This document shows, piece by piece, positions 37,901 through 50,754 of a stretch of 64,000 nt of DNA. How positions within the stretch are numbered: position 1 is the first letter of the stretch; each line of letters begins with the position of its first letter. A program made the position numbers and the translations under genes. The notes under the pieces were generated by a model. That model was not told the DNA's origin and did not search any database. It saw only the letters and a program-made list of their open reading frames with translations. The DNA comes from Datnioides undecimradiatus (lineage: Eukaryota; Chordata; Actinopteri; Lobotiformes; Datnioididae), in contig WARS01000013.1 in NCBI GenBank assembly GCA_008933995.1, positions 13,150,808-13,214,807 of the forward strand. Reading direction: 5' to 3'.

Positions 37901-39255
37901 CTGGTATCTCAAATGAAGCCCGGGAAATGGCAGTAAGAAGTCATGAGTGAGCATGCGGGAGAGAGTGAATGGCAGAATGAATGAGAAATAGTACTACAGG
38001 CCTGAGCATGCAAAGGAATGATCTTCCTGACCGAACCTTCACTAGAGCTCCATGACAGCATACTGGTTTTTGGGTTTTTTTTTGATATTTGCAAGGTTTG
38101 TGAGGTTGTCCCTCAAGGTTGACTGGCAACCAAAAGCTTTACTGCACCGTTCTGGGGTGTTTGAGGAAGAAGATTTGGTACTAACGTGTGAATGTGCACA
38201 ATGATGTTTTAGTTTGATGAGGAAAACAACCAGGTCCTCCTGACATGATGACCTTTATGATATAGTTGTTTTCTCCCGTAAATCAAAAAATGCCTAAGTG
38301 CACATGAAACCTGGGTTCAACACAGTTTTGAGGTTTGCTTTCTACTGAACAGGTCCATGGTGTCCAAATGTGCACTAGCAAATTCACACATGCCCACACA
38401 TGTCACTTAACAACCTGTAACTCCAGGGAAGACTGAATGACCGAACTCAGTATCCTCAGTCACATGTCACAATAGTTGAAGCCTCTGCGTTTTCTTTACC
38501 AGGCCATCTTGTGTTTAGGAACGGCACACACAGTCCTAGAACAATGTGATGAGGCTCCCTGCGCGCACAAACACACATATACAGTATACATATATATTCC
38601 ACTATATGATGGCATATACATTGGATAAAACTTTTAGTCTAAATGTAACTAGTGAGTACAATGTGTAACATGGAAATACCAATGATACTAGAATAAAAAT
38701 ACTTAATATAACTTACTAAGGTATTTGTTATTATTTATTTTGTCTCGGTCTGTTGGAGAAAGAAAGTGAAGCCCATCCACATAACAGGTTTAACACCATG
38801 GAAGAAATATAAAAGAAGCGTGTGTGGAGCAGGTGAGCACAATGTCTGAACTTGAACATAAGTGAAATTTTAGTTCCTTTTATAAATGGGTTTTCAATAC
38901 ATTTTTACCTCTCTAGCAACTAATTCAGATACATGTCTGAATATTTATTTCACTGCTTCCTGAACACTAAGCAGCCTACAGGTGTGAGACACTAAAAGAG
39001 TCTCCTTTTTCTTATCTAATCACATATTCACTGCACTTCTTTACCTCTAGTTCCCTTCTCCCCTTCAGCCTGTCCTAGTGCAGGGTGTGTCACAGCTTAT
39101 CTTCCGACAATCCCTCCCTACCTGTTTTACAGGATTGGCCACTCCTGTCATTCAAAGCCAGAGGCGTGTAGGCTGAGGTGGTGGGAAGTCTGGACACCAA
39201 AAGTGAGAGTGCAGGTTGAACAGCTGAGAGGATCCTCCCCCTCACTCAGCATAGC

Positions 39256-39263
39256 TATAAAAG
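39256..39263 (+). promoter_or_regulatory. TATA box of the second type II keratin
   Basis: TATAAAAG is a consensus TATA element 109 bases upstream of the ATG, implying a start near 39287 and a short 5' UTR. Confidence 0.7.
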
Positions 39264-39364
39264 CAGCCAGAGCCTGCAGTCTGACACTCAGAGGGACTTG
39301 GCTCTCCTTTTGAAGCAAATCTTCAGTTCTAGGCTCAGACTTGACAACCTTTACCCCTGCAAAC

Positions 39365-42300
39365 ATGAATAGAAGAGCAATGTCACTCTCAAGCTCCGGT
39401 GGCAGCATCAGGAAGTCCTTTGCCGTACCAGGCAGCAGCTACTCTGTGAAAAGAACCAGCTATAGCGGCCTTAGCTCAAGTGGTGGTTCAGGTGCCGGTT
39501 TTGGTTATGGCATGTCTTCACTGGGTGGTGGTCCTGGTAGTTACGGCTTTTCTTCTAGCCAAGCAGCGGCCAGTTATGCGCCTCCACCAATCACAGCTGT
39601 TCAAGTCAACCAGAGCCTGCTGGCCCCTCTGAACCTGGAGATCGATCCCACCATCCAGGCTGTCCGCACCCAGGAGAAGGAGCAGATCAAGACTCTCAAC
39701 AACCGCTTTGCTTCCTTCATCGACAAGGTTCGGTCCTGTGTGCTCTGTATGACTTTCTCATGTCTTGTGTACAATTTACAGTTAGACTCATTACAACAAC
39801 ACAACATTTCCTTCTAGTTGTAGTTAAAAAGGAAGAGTCTAATTTTTACCTTTAACCTGTAATTGTAAAGACTGGAAAGTTTATACAGTAGTAACAGCAA
39901 CCTGTGTGAAACTTCTTAATGAAACTGCAGATGGCTGCTCACAAGATGCAAAAATGTCCTTTTTACTGACAAAGCTGACATAGCAAGAGAGTGTTGAATC
40001 TTATCTCTATGATGTTGGATCCATCAATGAGTTACAGCCTCTGGAAATAGGAAAGCTTATAAACATCTCAAAGTCTGTCACTGATTATGACCCCAGCTTA
40101 TGCTGCCAGCTCCATCCAAAATCTACCAAGGTAACAGTTGGCCTATAGTCGTGTGTGACCCAGTGGTGGCTTCTCTGCCCACTGTTTAAACATGGGTGGG
40201 GATTATATTACAGCAACCTGCCCTTACCCTACCTAGGAGACTGGCAGAGAAAACAGGGAACTCTCTGTACTATAACCACAGAGTCCAAAGTCTGTCGTTT
40301 GCACATTGCACTTATCAGCTGGTTGTTATGGGCAACAAGAGAGCAAAAAGTATAAAAAAGTAAATCAACTTTAACTTGTTCTGTCTCTACTGATATTGAG
40401 ACTGAATGCAAGCTATATGCTGATTTCCTTTAAAAACTCTCTAAGTTCAGACTAAAACTCACAAAACAAAGCACTCATCCTATGTTACTTCATTGCTTTG
40501 CCTTTTGCGGTTTATCTGCCACACCTATTTTTTATGGCTGAACTTACTGTGTGGCCTTCACAGCTCAACAGAGCATGCATGATGAGTTGTAGCCAAAGAA
40601 GACATATACTAGATGAAGCACTTAAAGCCACATACGCATGTTGATGAAACGTCTAAATTGATGATATTATATTACTAGTTAAGATGTGTTTTCTGTGAGC
40701 GTTAAAGTCTCTTTAGTACTAAAGGAAAGATTCCCCCTAATGAGTTACAACTGTGGCTAGGGTGTGGCAATTCATATATGCTGCTATCTAATCAGTCCTG
40801 CAGATAAAAGCGAAGCATTTTAAAACCAGACACCAGAATGACACACCCTACACATCTTTTGTATACTGATCCTTCCTTTTAAAAATAGCATAATCATTTT
40901 TAATCACCATGTGCTCAGAATGAAAGACTGAATGACAATTAATGCACCTGCCAAACCACATTCATACACTATTATGTATCAAAAATGTTTTTGAAACCAC
41001 CTGACAACCCTTCCTGTCTTTGTATCCCTCCAGGTGCGTTTTCTGGAGCAGCAGAACAAGATGCTGGAGACTAAATGGTCCCTCCTGCAGGACCAGACCA
41101 CCACCCGCTCCAACATCGAGGGAATGTTCGAGGCCTACATTGCTAACCTGCGAAGACAGCTTGATGGACTGGGCAATGAGAAGGTCAAGCTGGAGGGAGA
41201 GCTGAGGAACATGCAGGGCTTGGTTGAGGATTTCAAGAAGAAGTGAGTATTACATATACACATATTTAGTGTTCATACTGGAGTGGATGTACTAAAGCAT
41301 TGCCTTGTGCTCCAACAGGTATGAAGATGAAATCAACAAACGCGCAGCTGCAGAGAATGAGTTTGTGCTCCTAAAGAAGGTGTGAATAAACCCATATTAT
41401 TTTTTCTTTTAATTCCTGAGATTTAATTCATTGCCAGTTATAACACCTCCTGTTTGTACATTATTTTCTTTCCAGGATGTTGATGCTGCTTACATGAACA
41501 AGGTGGAACTGGAAGCTAGAGTTGATGCTCTTCAGGATGAGATCAACTTCCTCAGAGCCGTCTATGAGGCTGTATGTATCTCTGATGTCTAATTCAACCA
41601 GCTTCAAAATAGCTATATGTATTAAAGTTTATGATCAGCCATGCATTGTGTAAAACAGACAAAACAGAGAAAGTGTTGACTGTTGTGGAATAATCTGGTT
41701 CTGTAGGAGCTTCGTGAGCTGCAGGGCCAGATTAAGGACACCTCCGTCATCGTGGAGATGGATAACAGCCGTAACCTGGACATGGATGCTATTGTGGCTG
41801 AAGTGCGCGCTCAGTACGAGGACATTGCCAACCGCAGCAAGGCTGAAGCAGAGGCCTGGTACAAACAGAAGGTGACTAAAAGGCAGCACAGACGTTTATG
41901 CCCAGTGTCTTTCTTTCGTCTGAATCATCTTTTTACAAGCCTTGATATATTTTTCATAACAGTACGAGGAGATGCAGACCTCTGCCGGACAGTATGGAGA
42001 TGATCTGCGCACAACCAAGGCCGAGATTGCTGAGCTGAACCGCATGATCGCACGTCTTCAGAATGAGATTGAGGCGGTCAAGGGACAGGTAAATATTAAG
42101 AACATCTCATAGGTGATGCCTTGTTTTAACACATTGCTTTGTATAACAGGATTGGAAATTTTTAACAATCTGTGACATTATTTTTAACAGAGGGCCAGCC
42201 TTGAGGCTCAGATTGCAGAGGCTGAGGAGCGTGGTGAGCTGGCAGTGAAGGATGCCAAGGTTCGCATCAAGGACCTGGAAGAGGCTCTGCAGAGAGCCAA

Positions 42301-42811
42301 GCAGGACATGGCACGCCAGGTGCGAGAATACCAGGAGCTCATGAACGTCAAACTGGCCCTGGACATTGAAATCGCCACCTACAGGAAACTGCTGGAAGGA
42401 GAAGAAAGCAGGTGGGATAAACTCAAATTTATTGAGTCAGCTGAATTTAATGTTTCATTACTGCAGCATTAGCTTCAACTCTGAATTGAACACTAACTTT
42501 TCATTATTCCATCCTTAGACTGGCCAGCGGAGGCACCAAAGCAACCATCCATGTGCAACAAACTAGTGGTGGTGGTAAGTTACAGAATTTATTAACATCA
42601 CCTGAAATGAAACGTAAATTAACAGACCACAATGAGAGATATATGGATAAATGACGACTTAACTGTTTTGTTTTTTTTTTCTGGTCCAGGATACTCATCC
42701 TCTGCACCTTTTGGTCAAAGCAGCTACAGCTCAGGCAGCAGCTACGGTGGTTATGGTAGTGGTGCTACTATCACCAAAACCACTTTGTCATCAGTCAAGA
42801 GAGTCTATTAA
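39365..42811 (+). CDS. Type II keratin, krt8/krt5-like
   Basis: This is a type II intermediate-filament protein, the presumed partner of krt18-type keratins. Exons are 39365-39727, 41034-41242, 41319-41379, 41476-41571, 41707-41871, 41963-42088, 42191-42411, 42519-42574 and 42690-42811, again with the 209/61/96/165/126/221 type II signature and GT-AG borders in phase. The product is 472 residues. A Ser/Gly head contains [18 protein letters not shown], as in K8 ITAVTVNQSLL. The rod starts [18 protein letters not shown] and ends [14 protein letters not shown] (about 400-413). A short Gly/Ser/Tyr tail ends TLSSVKRVY. The ATG at 39365 has A at -3; an in-frame ATG five codons later is an alternative. 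Introns are short except intron 1. It resembles the neighbouring type II keratin closely through the rod, so the two are probably tandem duplicates with divergent tails. Confidence 0.95.
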
Positions 42812-43378
42812 AAAGGAGAGCCGTCCCTCTTCACCTTCAGAAACTCTTGAATTTGATCTAAATCTGTACCCTTTCATGGTGCTAAGCATTCCTCTTAAAC
42901 ATGTTCAACAAGAGAGCTGAATAAGCCAAAAATCACATCTTTAAAATCTAAGAATTTCTGAAGGTAAACATGGCCTTAACCACAAAAAGGCCCAGGTCAG
43001 TGAGTAAGATAAATGCTGTTTTCTTTCTGCACTGACATACAGAAAATAAAAAACAAACAAACAAACAAAGGTTTAGATGGAGTGTTAAAACTAAGCAAGG
43101 AAAGCGTTTGAAAATGTGTATGTTGTCAGCTTGGATACTTTTTGTACTGTAGTGCACTGATAAACTGCTGGGAAATAAGTTCCTGCAGCTGAAATGGGCA
43201 AGGTGCTTTCAGCTGATACCTTCATTCTTACATTTGAGCAAGTCACTGACCAAATCTAATTTCAGATACATACAAAAATTTGTGTGACTTTACATGTTTA
43301 CTGTTTAACCTTGACCTTACGCTTCTTACTGTTCTGTCAAACGTTTCCCTGCTTAGTTTTGCCTCTCCTCACCTTCAC

Positions 43379-43384
43379 AATAAA
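43379..43384 (+). terminator. Candidate poly(A) signal of the second type II keratin
   Basis: AATAAA lies 567 bases after the stop, and a second AATAAA-rich area follows at about 43447-43460. Which one is used cannot be told from sequence. Confidence 0.4.
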
Positions 43385-46248
43385 ACTATGTTGAAACCAG
43401 GTTTATTTTGTAAAAGCCTTCATCAATGTTGCAGCAAATTACATAAAATAAATCTGAATAAAATACATCAGAAAACTAAGATGTTTGCCTACAATTCTCA
43501 TTATTGTTGTGATAAATGAAAGAAAGAGTTATTTTACTTTAATGCGATAACAGTTTTCCTCACTGAAATTTCACATGGGGGCAGTGCTGTGCCACTTTTC
43601 CATTACTCACTTCCTGCAGTCCACAGGAGATGCATCTTTGGTATGCCAACTCTACATTGTGATTTACAGAAAATATCCAAATCATGATTGTCAGTGGTAT
43701 TCATTCCACTAAACCCGACTCTTTCTGTTACCATGTGGTGATGTGGTTAGCGTGTTGCACAACAATGCAAATGTTCTGTAACTTGCAAAGATACCAGTAT
43801 AGATATTATAAGTGTCTGGTTCTGCCGGTATGAAGGATTTTCGGTTAAAAACAAAACCCAAGCTCTTCTGCTCAAATCTTGACAGGCAGTGCTTTAAACT
43901 TCCAGAGCTGCCAAGGAAAAAAGAAAATGCAACGTCAAGGGAGGATATTTTTATGCTCTCAGTACTGCATGTAACTGGTGAGCATGCAGTTATAGGTGAA
44001 AGGGCATTGCAGCTTGCTCTACTGCTGTGCCTTTTATCATGAGTGAAAAAAACAGAGTGGCCTAAAAGTTTGCAATTCAACTTGACTCCCTTTAAACTCT
44101 TACATGTACGATGACCAGGGAATGGTGACTTTTGGATGTTGGCTACAGCATAAATAGTTGGTGAAAAGAGCATCAGGGTGTGCCCCTGGTGGGCAGATTA
44201 GGTATAAGTATCTGATAGGCCACACACAGACCAGGAAGTAAGAGGGACAGTGCCAGGAAGAGGGTGATCATAAGGACTAAAGGCAATCATAAAAACCTCA
44301 CAAATATAGTATAGGTTATTTCACAGGGGACTCATCTGACTGTATTTACCTATAAAGAGACTTCTAGGCAGAAACTGTGTTGACTGAACTGCAATACATT
44401 CTGCACACAATGGTGTATTTTTAAATGTGCCTTGTGCACTTAAAATCTGTATTGGCTGGTTACCAGGAAAAAGCCTCTCATCATCTTCACCTAAGGCAGA
44501 GAGTACTGGCAGGGATTCTGCATTTAATTGTTGAATTTGGTCCCAGAGGTATTAACGCTGACTCATAATATTGATGCAAGGTCGATGCCAAACTCTGAAG
44601 TTGTAACCATTCATGTTTTCACAGAACTGGTTACATCATCATTAAAACTATTACATGTGATGCATCTTTTCTCCCGAGGACAGACATGAGGAAATTACTC
44701 TTCCAGTTGTTACAAATCCTGCATTAATCCTTTCTGACAAACCAGCTGTCTAGGCTCAAACTTGAACCTTTTATAGCTTGCGGTCCTGTTGTTCTCCGTG
44801 GTGCACCTGTAACTTTCAGTATCGTTGCATGCTTTTGACAATTGTCTTGATACAGAATAAAAGGCTGTAACTAACATGTATGTGTATATGTGAATAAAAG
44901 AAGAGAAATGCCATTACATACACCAGAGAAGTTAATAATTTGGTCTTTGGGCAGCCAATCCTTGAAGAGGCTCACTGGCTGTATTGTTTAATGTTTAGCC
45001 ATTATTCTGTGTCAGCAGGCAATATATCTCTGAAAACAGGTAAATCATGGATGGATTTTGACACAAAGGGCCTTTGGGCACAGGCAGGAAACAGGCTCAC
45101 ACTACCCATCCTACATACAGGAGTACACTGAGAGAGACACAGTGAAGGTTTGCAGTCTTTTTGTCTCTCTTTGTGATACTTTGGTGTCTTTTTGTTGTTA
45201 TACTAAATTCTGTTTTTGTTTTTGCCTCTTTTTGGTACTTTCATGTCTCCTTGTAGTCATATGATTGACTTTCAGTCCTGCTGGTTTCCAGATGATCAAT
45301 ATTAAGATTCCTCTCAAACAAAGACACAAAAAAGGAAAAAGAAAGTCTCCTTAGCCCCTTGAAAACTATCCTCCAGCATATTGTAGTTACACATAAAACT
45401 GCAGTCTGAGATGCAGTGGGAAAGAAAATGGTGTGAGCAAAGTATGGTGTAAGTATAAGGTTTTTTTTTTTTTTTTAAAAACAATAAAACAATAAATACA
45501 AAAACAAGAGGTTTTTTTAGAATAATTATCTGAGATTGTTGAGCACTTACATTACAAGGAATAGCAAATTGGTTTAATTTAAGAGCTGCATGATTGCAGT
45601 TCTTATTGTGCTTTTCTTGTATTTGTTCAGAACTGACTATAACTTTTAACATTTTAACATTTGATTTTAAGTGAAGGTTGTCCATTGTTTTCTAATATCA
45701 TAGATTTTACACAGCAGCATTTTATATCATATGCAGCTCAAACAAGTGGTTGATGTAATTATATTGCATAATTATATATTCACATTTTTCATCATTTTCT
45801 GACACCAAGGTTGATGAGTAATTAGATAAAAACAGGTATTGCTTCCACTGCGGTATATGGTTTCTGTCTGCCTCTTCATTGCACCTACTGTCTATGTCAC
45901 ACTTGCCAAACAACAACTTCACAGATCCTGCTGAGTTGTTGTGGCATAAAATCTGTAAAATAGGAAAAAATATTTCAACTAAAATACTGGGTGTTAGTTT
46001 AAAAAAACAACAAATTGTAATACTGAAAAACTTAGAGCACAAGAAAGTCATGTAATTACAGAATTTACATGAATTATTTACGTTTAGTGTGAAAGCAAGA
46101 TTGCCTGAGGACAAAATAAAGCTGAGCTTCACCAACACATTAGTTGAGGTAAAGCAACAATAACTTGCACCAATAATCATATCATAAAAACCTAAAACAA
46201 ATTTCACATTAAAAAATGAAAAAAATACAGTGTTTTATTAGAATGCAG

Positions 46249-46316
46249 TAATTTCATTAGAACTAATGAAATTAGTCATTTCATTAGAACTCATTTCATT
46301 AGAACTAATGAAATTA
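46249..46316. repeat. Cluster of short palindromes built on ATTTCATTAG
   Basis: TAATTTCATTAGAACTAATGAAATTA (46249-46274) is a near-perfect palindrome. A partial unit at 46275-46290 and a second full one at 46292-46316 follow. The whole cluster can fold in several alternative ways. Confidence 0.85.
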
Positions 46317-46906
46317 CTTCAAGAAAAAAAAAATATTAACTGCAAGCTAAAGGCTGATTCAGGTAATACTTTTCTGGTACCTGTCACTTTCATTAAAATA
46401 TCTGTCCATTTATAGATATCTATGAATACTTATGTTAGGCCATACATACAGCGTAATGTTAGTGTAAAGTGTAATTATTTTGGCACTTTGCAGAGCAGAG
46501 CTTTTATGAATCAGGTTTTGACAAAACACACCTCTCAGTGCAAGCATTTCAATCACTGCACAGCAGAGAAAAGTTAATTAGGAGACTGATCCTTCCATAG
46601 AAAATGACCTTTGTTTTCTTTGCCCTTACGGCTATGTGAAGAAGCACAATAATGAGGTATTGATTGAGGGGGGCTTTTCCACAGGACTGGAAGAAATCCT
46701 CAAGAGCGATTGAAAAGATTGACCTTACCCTTAACCCGAGCCTGGCACTACGATCAATAAACATTACACCTTCAACAAACCCCAACACCTCGATCAATAC
46801 TGGTGAATATCAGCAGCCACGACTGGGAACACTGATGAGCAGTGTGCTGCATCTGGAGTGGGTAAGGGTCAAATCACTTAGCATCTTTGTCAGGTTATAA
46901 TGAGAT

Positions 46907-46911
<5 letters not shown>

Positions 46912-46941
<30 letters not shown>
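46912..46941. repeat. (GT)n microsatellite
   Basis: About 15 GT units are uninterrupted. Confidence 0.95.
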
Positions 46942-46942
<1 letters not shown>

Positions 46943-48603
46943 GGATAACTTCCAGGAAAAAAGACTAAGCTAACCCCTAATACATTAATAATGTGACATG
47001 ACTATGACTATGTAAATTTTTTCTTTCTTCCTGAAAAAGAAAAAAAGCTGCCAAATTCCATGACAGTGTTCACATGATGGGGCTCTGTTTACATGATTTC
47101 AAATGGAAGAAAATTATGTTTGTTTTTTTGCATGTTAACAAGCGCCATAAGTCTAAGTTAATATGGCTAAAAGCTAAAAACAGTTAGAGAGCAACATTAT
47201 TATTCATGTGGAGGAGTGTTCTCCTGGTGAGTATAAGTCCAAATATCTGTCTGTTTTAGTGCTGTTTTTGGTCTCTACAAACTCCAGAGAGAAACTACAC
47301 CAAATGTGAGCTGCTTGAAATCTGATTGGCTGCAGTGTTCACAAAAGGGACCTGTTTAATAGTTTCAGAAAAAAACTTTCTGTCCATTCTTCTAAATTAA
47401 ATGAGTAACAGATAACAGGAACACAATCCAAGCCTTCATTTATAATTTATTGCAACACACTGACAAGCTAACATGTTGACAACACTGAGTAATAACAACA
47501 AACTGATGAAGCTAATGAAGTTATTAAAATGTTTAACTGATTTATGGCACGATGACAACTTTGACTTTGACGACTTTGAAAATAAAGGTATGGAATGGCA
47601 CAAGAAGTTAACAATGAAAAAATTAATCAGTGCCTCATCCTCTTAACACCTCAGGATGACAAGTATACCACACAAGCTACAAGAAGTAGATTAAACGTGC
47701 TATTCAGCTCACCACTTCATGTTGAGGCTGACAGACACTAGTCTGCTGTCAAACTATACTTATTGTTTGTCAACTGTATACAATCTTACTGACTTTAAAC
47801 CAAGACTTTAATGCATTCACAAGAAATGCCCCCAGTTGCAAAGTCATATCCACGGTTCTTCTCATTTGGGGGTTGTAGACAAAATTTCCATTGCATAGTT
47901 GCAATGGCAATGTTGGTAATTATTGTCCCAGGTACATAGAGTTATGGCTTGTAAAATACTTTTGATTCTAATTGGAAAACAGAATGAAATTATGTGTTAG
48001 TTGGGCTACTCAAAAAGATCAAGTGTATGTAGGCTTCATTAATAAATCTGTGAAAGAGAAATTCAGACAGAAATCAGATAGAATTAATGTTTTACACTGT
48101 ACTTGTACTGTATTAGTGCTCTCTAACACATACTACCAGTCCTCCTTGTGTCTTTTCATCTTTTAATTCTTCAGGCACACTGTTAGAAACAAATAAAATG
48201 TGGTTAACATTGAGAGTTAACAATACTAATGATCACCAATGTATCATTACATTGACAAACAGGAGATATGTTTGTGGTTGTCAGGAAGACAAGGTCTTCT
48301 TTAGCAGGAAAATGTTGCAAAATGTTTTCCATATTGAACACACCTCAGGGTTCCTTACCAGATGTTTCTACTTACCAATCACTTATCATGGCTTCAGTTT
48401 CCTTTAAAAGAAATTTTAAGGACCTTGTGAACATTGTGGAGAGGCTCTTGAGGAAGACATCTTGCTCCAGTGGCAGGTATGAACTGTGTTGTTTTTTGCG
48501 TGTTTAAATGTTAATGAATCATTATTTGTGGTTTGATTATGGCAGTTTCTTGCAGGAATCACAGAGCAGATATAACCCTTATTTTTCCATTCACTAAACC
48601 AAA

Positions 48604-49363
48604 ATGATGTAAGTAGACCTCTAGACTTGTACCAGTGGAGTGAAATTGATCAAATTACTGACAGATTTCCTCTTCTGCAGATCATGGATCAGAAGCTGCA
48701 GCCCCAGTGGCCACCGGCTCGGTGTGGCAGCCAATTTCTTCTCCATATTGGTTCAGACGAACAAGGGTGAGCTCTGACCCAGGCAGTTTCTCCTCTCTAC
48801 CAAGTCTACCCAGCTCAAACTCTAACAAAGCAACTGAACTTCCTGCTTCTCAAGATGCCACTTCCAGTGCTGGCCCTGGCAATTACAACAGCAACCTCAA
48901 TGTTGCTGAAAGTGAAACATCCAGTGGCTTTGCTAATTTTCGGAGTGATAGCTCTAATAGCCCTGACGTCAGTGAATATTGGGTTGCTTATGCAGCTTCT
49001 CAGCCTAGTGGGTACGACAGCAATGCTCCAGGTGGCAACTATGCTAGCTCAGATATTGCTCATGGACGGGACGGCTCCTATGGATTTGTAGCAGCCCCTG
49101 CAGATGAAAATTGGAGCGCTGGATCTGCCAGCAGCTACAGTGAAGAAAACCCTGAGCCAGTCTTCAGTGGCGTGTCTGATCTGGAGCCAGTGTACTCATT
49201 CAGCTCTCGTTCAAGCTACCAGCGTGGGAGGGCAGTGTTTGCTCAAACCCGCTACACCCCAGGAGAGCCTGCTCCTCCACTCATGCCAGTACCCAAATAT
49301 GCCAGCAAAACCACTTCAATGCAAAGAAGTCCTGTTAAAGCTCAAACAAAAGGAGGCGTCTAA
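48604..49363 (+). pseudogene. Copy A of an unrecognised secreted-protein gene, lacking its signal-peptide exon
   Basis: The main exon starts at 48681, after CTTCTGCAG, and stays open from CAT (48683) to the stop at 49363. It encodes a Ser/Pro/Tyr/Asn-rich protein body that includes VWQPISSPYWFRRTRV and ends near MPVPKYASKTTSMQRSP. It differs from copy B by 18 residues and no indels. Exon 1 appears to end at 48476 and exon 2 spans 48546-48608, ending ATGAT before GTAAGT. Between exons 2 and 3 about 136 bases present in copy B are missing, including the 59-bp signal-peptide exon. Joining exon 2 straight to exon 3 starts in the wrong frame and stops after about 33 codons. The open frame has no ATG until near its C-terminus. 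I therefore infer loss of the secreted product. An assembly deletion or a displaced alternative first exon are the other possibilities. Confidence 0.65.
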
Positions 49364-49488
49364 AGATCTTTCTGGTAAGGTACAGTTTACCCAAATCTAG
49401 CATATTGTATGTTGACTGAAAATTAACCTGTCTTTTATCTTGCAGGCATCAGTGTTCCTGTTTCATTGCTGCTGCATGATCTGATGCC

Positions 49489-49494
49489 AATAAA
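49489..49494 (+). terminator. Candidate poly(A) signal of copy A
   Basis: AATAAA lies in what looks like a non-coding last exon starting at 49446, after TATCTTGCAG. An intron with donor GTAAGG at about 49375 would interrupt the 3' UTR. Confidence 0.5.
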
Positions 49495-49699
49495 CAGGTT
49501 TCATACAATGTCTTTTCTTGTTGGATGCTTGCATTGTGGAATGACACCTGTAGATGGTCAAATTTCCAGTGGGAAATATTAGCAGTATTTTGTCTAACGT
49601 TCCCATACAGTTGGTAGGGTATTCGAATAGTGGGCATGATTGTGCTGCTAATGCAACAGGCCATTGGTAGACCTTACAAGTCATAGAGCTTATGACTAA

Positions 49700-50415
49700 A
49701 AAATCCTTCTCTCTATGCCACCTTTACAACCTCAAGCCTCCAATTTGGCAGTTTTGTGTAAACTCAGGCTGAAAGAATGTGATCTTGGCCTACAAACAAC
49801 TTCTGAGGTGGCTTTTGGTGGGGAAAGATAGTGGCATCAGTTATTCCATGCTGACGTCTCTGCTTGCTTGGACCAAAGCATAGGTTTGGGAAAACTCCAC
49901 TGAATCTATTTCAAACTGCACCACCTATAGCCTGCATGGCAGACTTATTTAAAATTTTTAAGGCAGAAAAGAGACATCTGTTCACAAAAACTAGGATTTA
50001 ATTGGATGGCAGTTCAGAAGGATGCATGTCCAACCAAGAAAACTGCAGTGCGTACCTAGCTGGCCAGATTACACAGCCAAGGGGAAAAACTCATGATAGC
50101 CCTGGAGGAGTCAATGATGGAACAGCTGAGGATTTTAGCTTAGTATAGCAGCTGCCACTGTGTCATGGTTATGTTTATAAATAACTGGGGTTTTTTTTTG
50201 TTTTTTTTTTTTCTATTATATAGCTCACCTAAACTCCAGTGGTTACTGAGGTTTACACCAAAACTTCTATACATTTTAAAGGCATTGTGTGGTAGAACTG
50301 AGTTTTCTATGAACAAAATATTTCATATCAACCCCTAAACATGATTAATGTGAGGGCACCTTTTTATGGGTCTCCTGTAAAACTTCACATAAGTATATTT
50401 CATCTTCCCCACTTC

Positions 50416-50450
<35 letters not shown>

Positions 50451-50750
50451 ACTTAAAATTGAAGTATAGCCCATGACCTGATTTGTTTCTCAGCAGCTTA
50501 CTTCTGGTATCACTTTGATGTTGATGGTGGGCAGTCCAGTGTGCTTGGCCACACTGCTGATACATGTGATTTGGTTTTGGAGATTTGTAACCCTGTGTTA
50601 AATTTAAGCTGCAATAAAGTTTTGTTAATGAGAAGTATATTTAATTTACACACAAGTTTATTGTAGATAGGGTCAGGATAATTATTTGCTATTTCACACA
50701 ACTGTAAATTTTTTTGTTCTAAAATACCAGTTTGTTATTGTGCATATTAT
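49700..50750. other. Spacer between the tandem copies
   Basis: No gene is seen. A T-rich block near 50190-50215 (GGGTTTTTTTTTG...) and a 30-base poly(T) at 50418-50447 are present. The area around 50140-50260 weakly resembles 53500-53600, so it may be a worn piece of the same duplicated unit. Confidence 0.45.
50418..50447. repeat. Poly(T) tract of about 30 bases
   Basis: This is an uninterrupted T run. It may be a retroposon tail on the minus strand or simple slippage. Confidence 0.9.
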
Positions 50751-50754
50751 TATG

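Larger units (their letters stand above)
23665..39255. other. 15.6 kb intergenic stretch between the two type II keratins
   Basis: No exon set could be built; the reading frames here are short and lack protein-like composition or paired splice sites. The listed contents are a dispersed 63-bp direct repeat (27412 and 28642), a TATGG-type pentamer tract (27325-27374), tandem duplications at 32708-32878, a small LINE insertion at 33522-33800, a hairpin at 34404-34485 and a CAGA/CA microsatellite at 34945-34997. The rest is AT-rich DNA with nothing I recognise. Confidence 0.6.
42812..47440. other. Intergenic region after the second type II keratin
   Basis: The 3' UTR is followed by AT-rich DNA without a recognisable gene. 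It holds a palindromic cluster at 46249-46316 and a GT microsatellite at 46912-46941. Frames on the minus strand near 45314-46207 (123 and 161 codons) are Phe/Lys/Asn-rich low-complexity translations of AT-rich DNA and were not taken as genes. Confidence 0.55.
47450..49700 (+). repeat. Tandem duplication unit, copy A
   Basis: This segment aligns by eye with about 51100-53400. Shared landmarks include GACAACTTTGA (near 47555 and 51237), TTTCCATTGCATA (near 47886 and 51596), TTTAAAAG (48403 and 51947), the exon 2 text CACTAAACCAAAATGATG and the whole mature-protein exon. The offset at the main exon is 3696 bases. Identity is high in the exon and much lower upstream, with many indels. The outer limits are approximate. 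Confidence 0.7.

Noticed and set aside
45314-46207. Two minus-strand frames of 123 and 161 codons
   Set aside because: They are low-complexity translations of AT-rich DNA with no motif, no promoter and no splice partner.
48389-48507. ATGGCTTCAGTTTCC frame upstream of copy A as a coding exon
   Set aside because: Copy B has no ATG at the matching place, and the TATA-like box lies inside the frame, so it is probably promoter and 5' UTR.
48684-48770. ATG at 48684 as the start of a short protein
   Set aside because: It runs in a different frame from the long open frame and stops after about 28 codons; no homologous protein is evident.
48855-49091. Hydrophobic 78-codon frame overlapping the copy A main exon, with a counterpart in copy B (52470-52787)
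   Set aside because: It is a frame-shifted shadow of the Ser/Pro-rich frame; Ser and Tyr codons read one base off give Leu, Ile and Val. Its sharing between copies follows from the overlap, and it has no splice or start context of its own.
48707-49363. Single-exon gene starting at GTG 48707 (and 52403 in copy B)
   Set aside because: GTG is not a plausible start here. The frame continues upstream to an AG acceptor, and in copy B it joins in phase to a signal-peptide exon.
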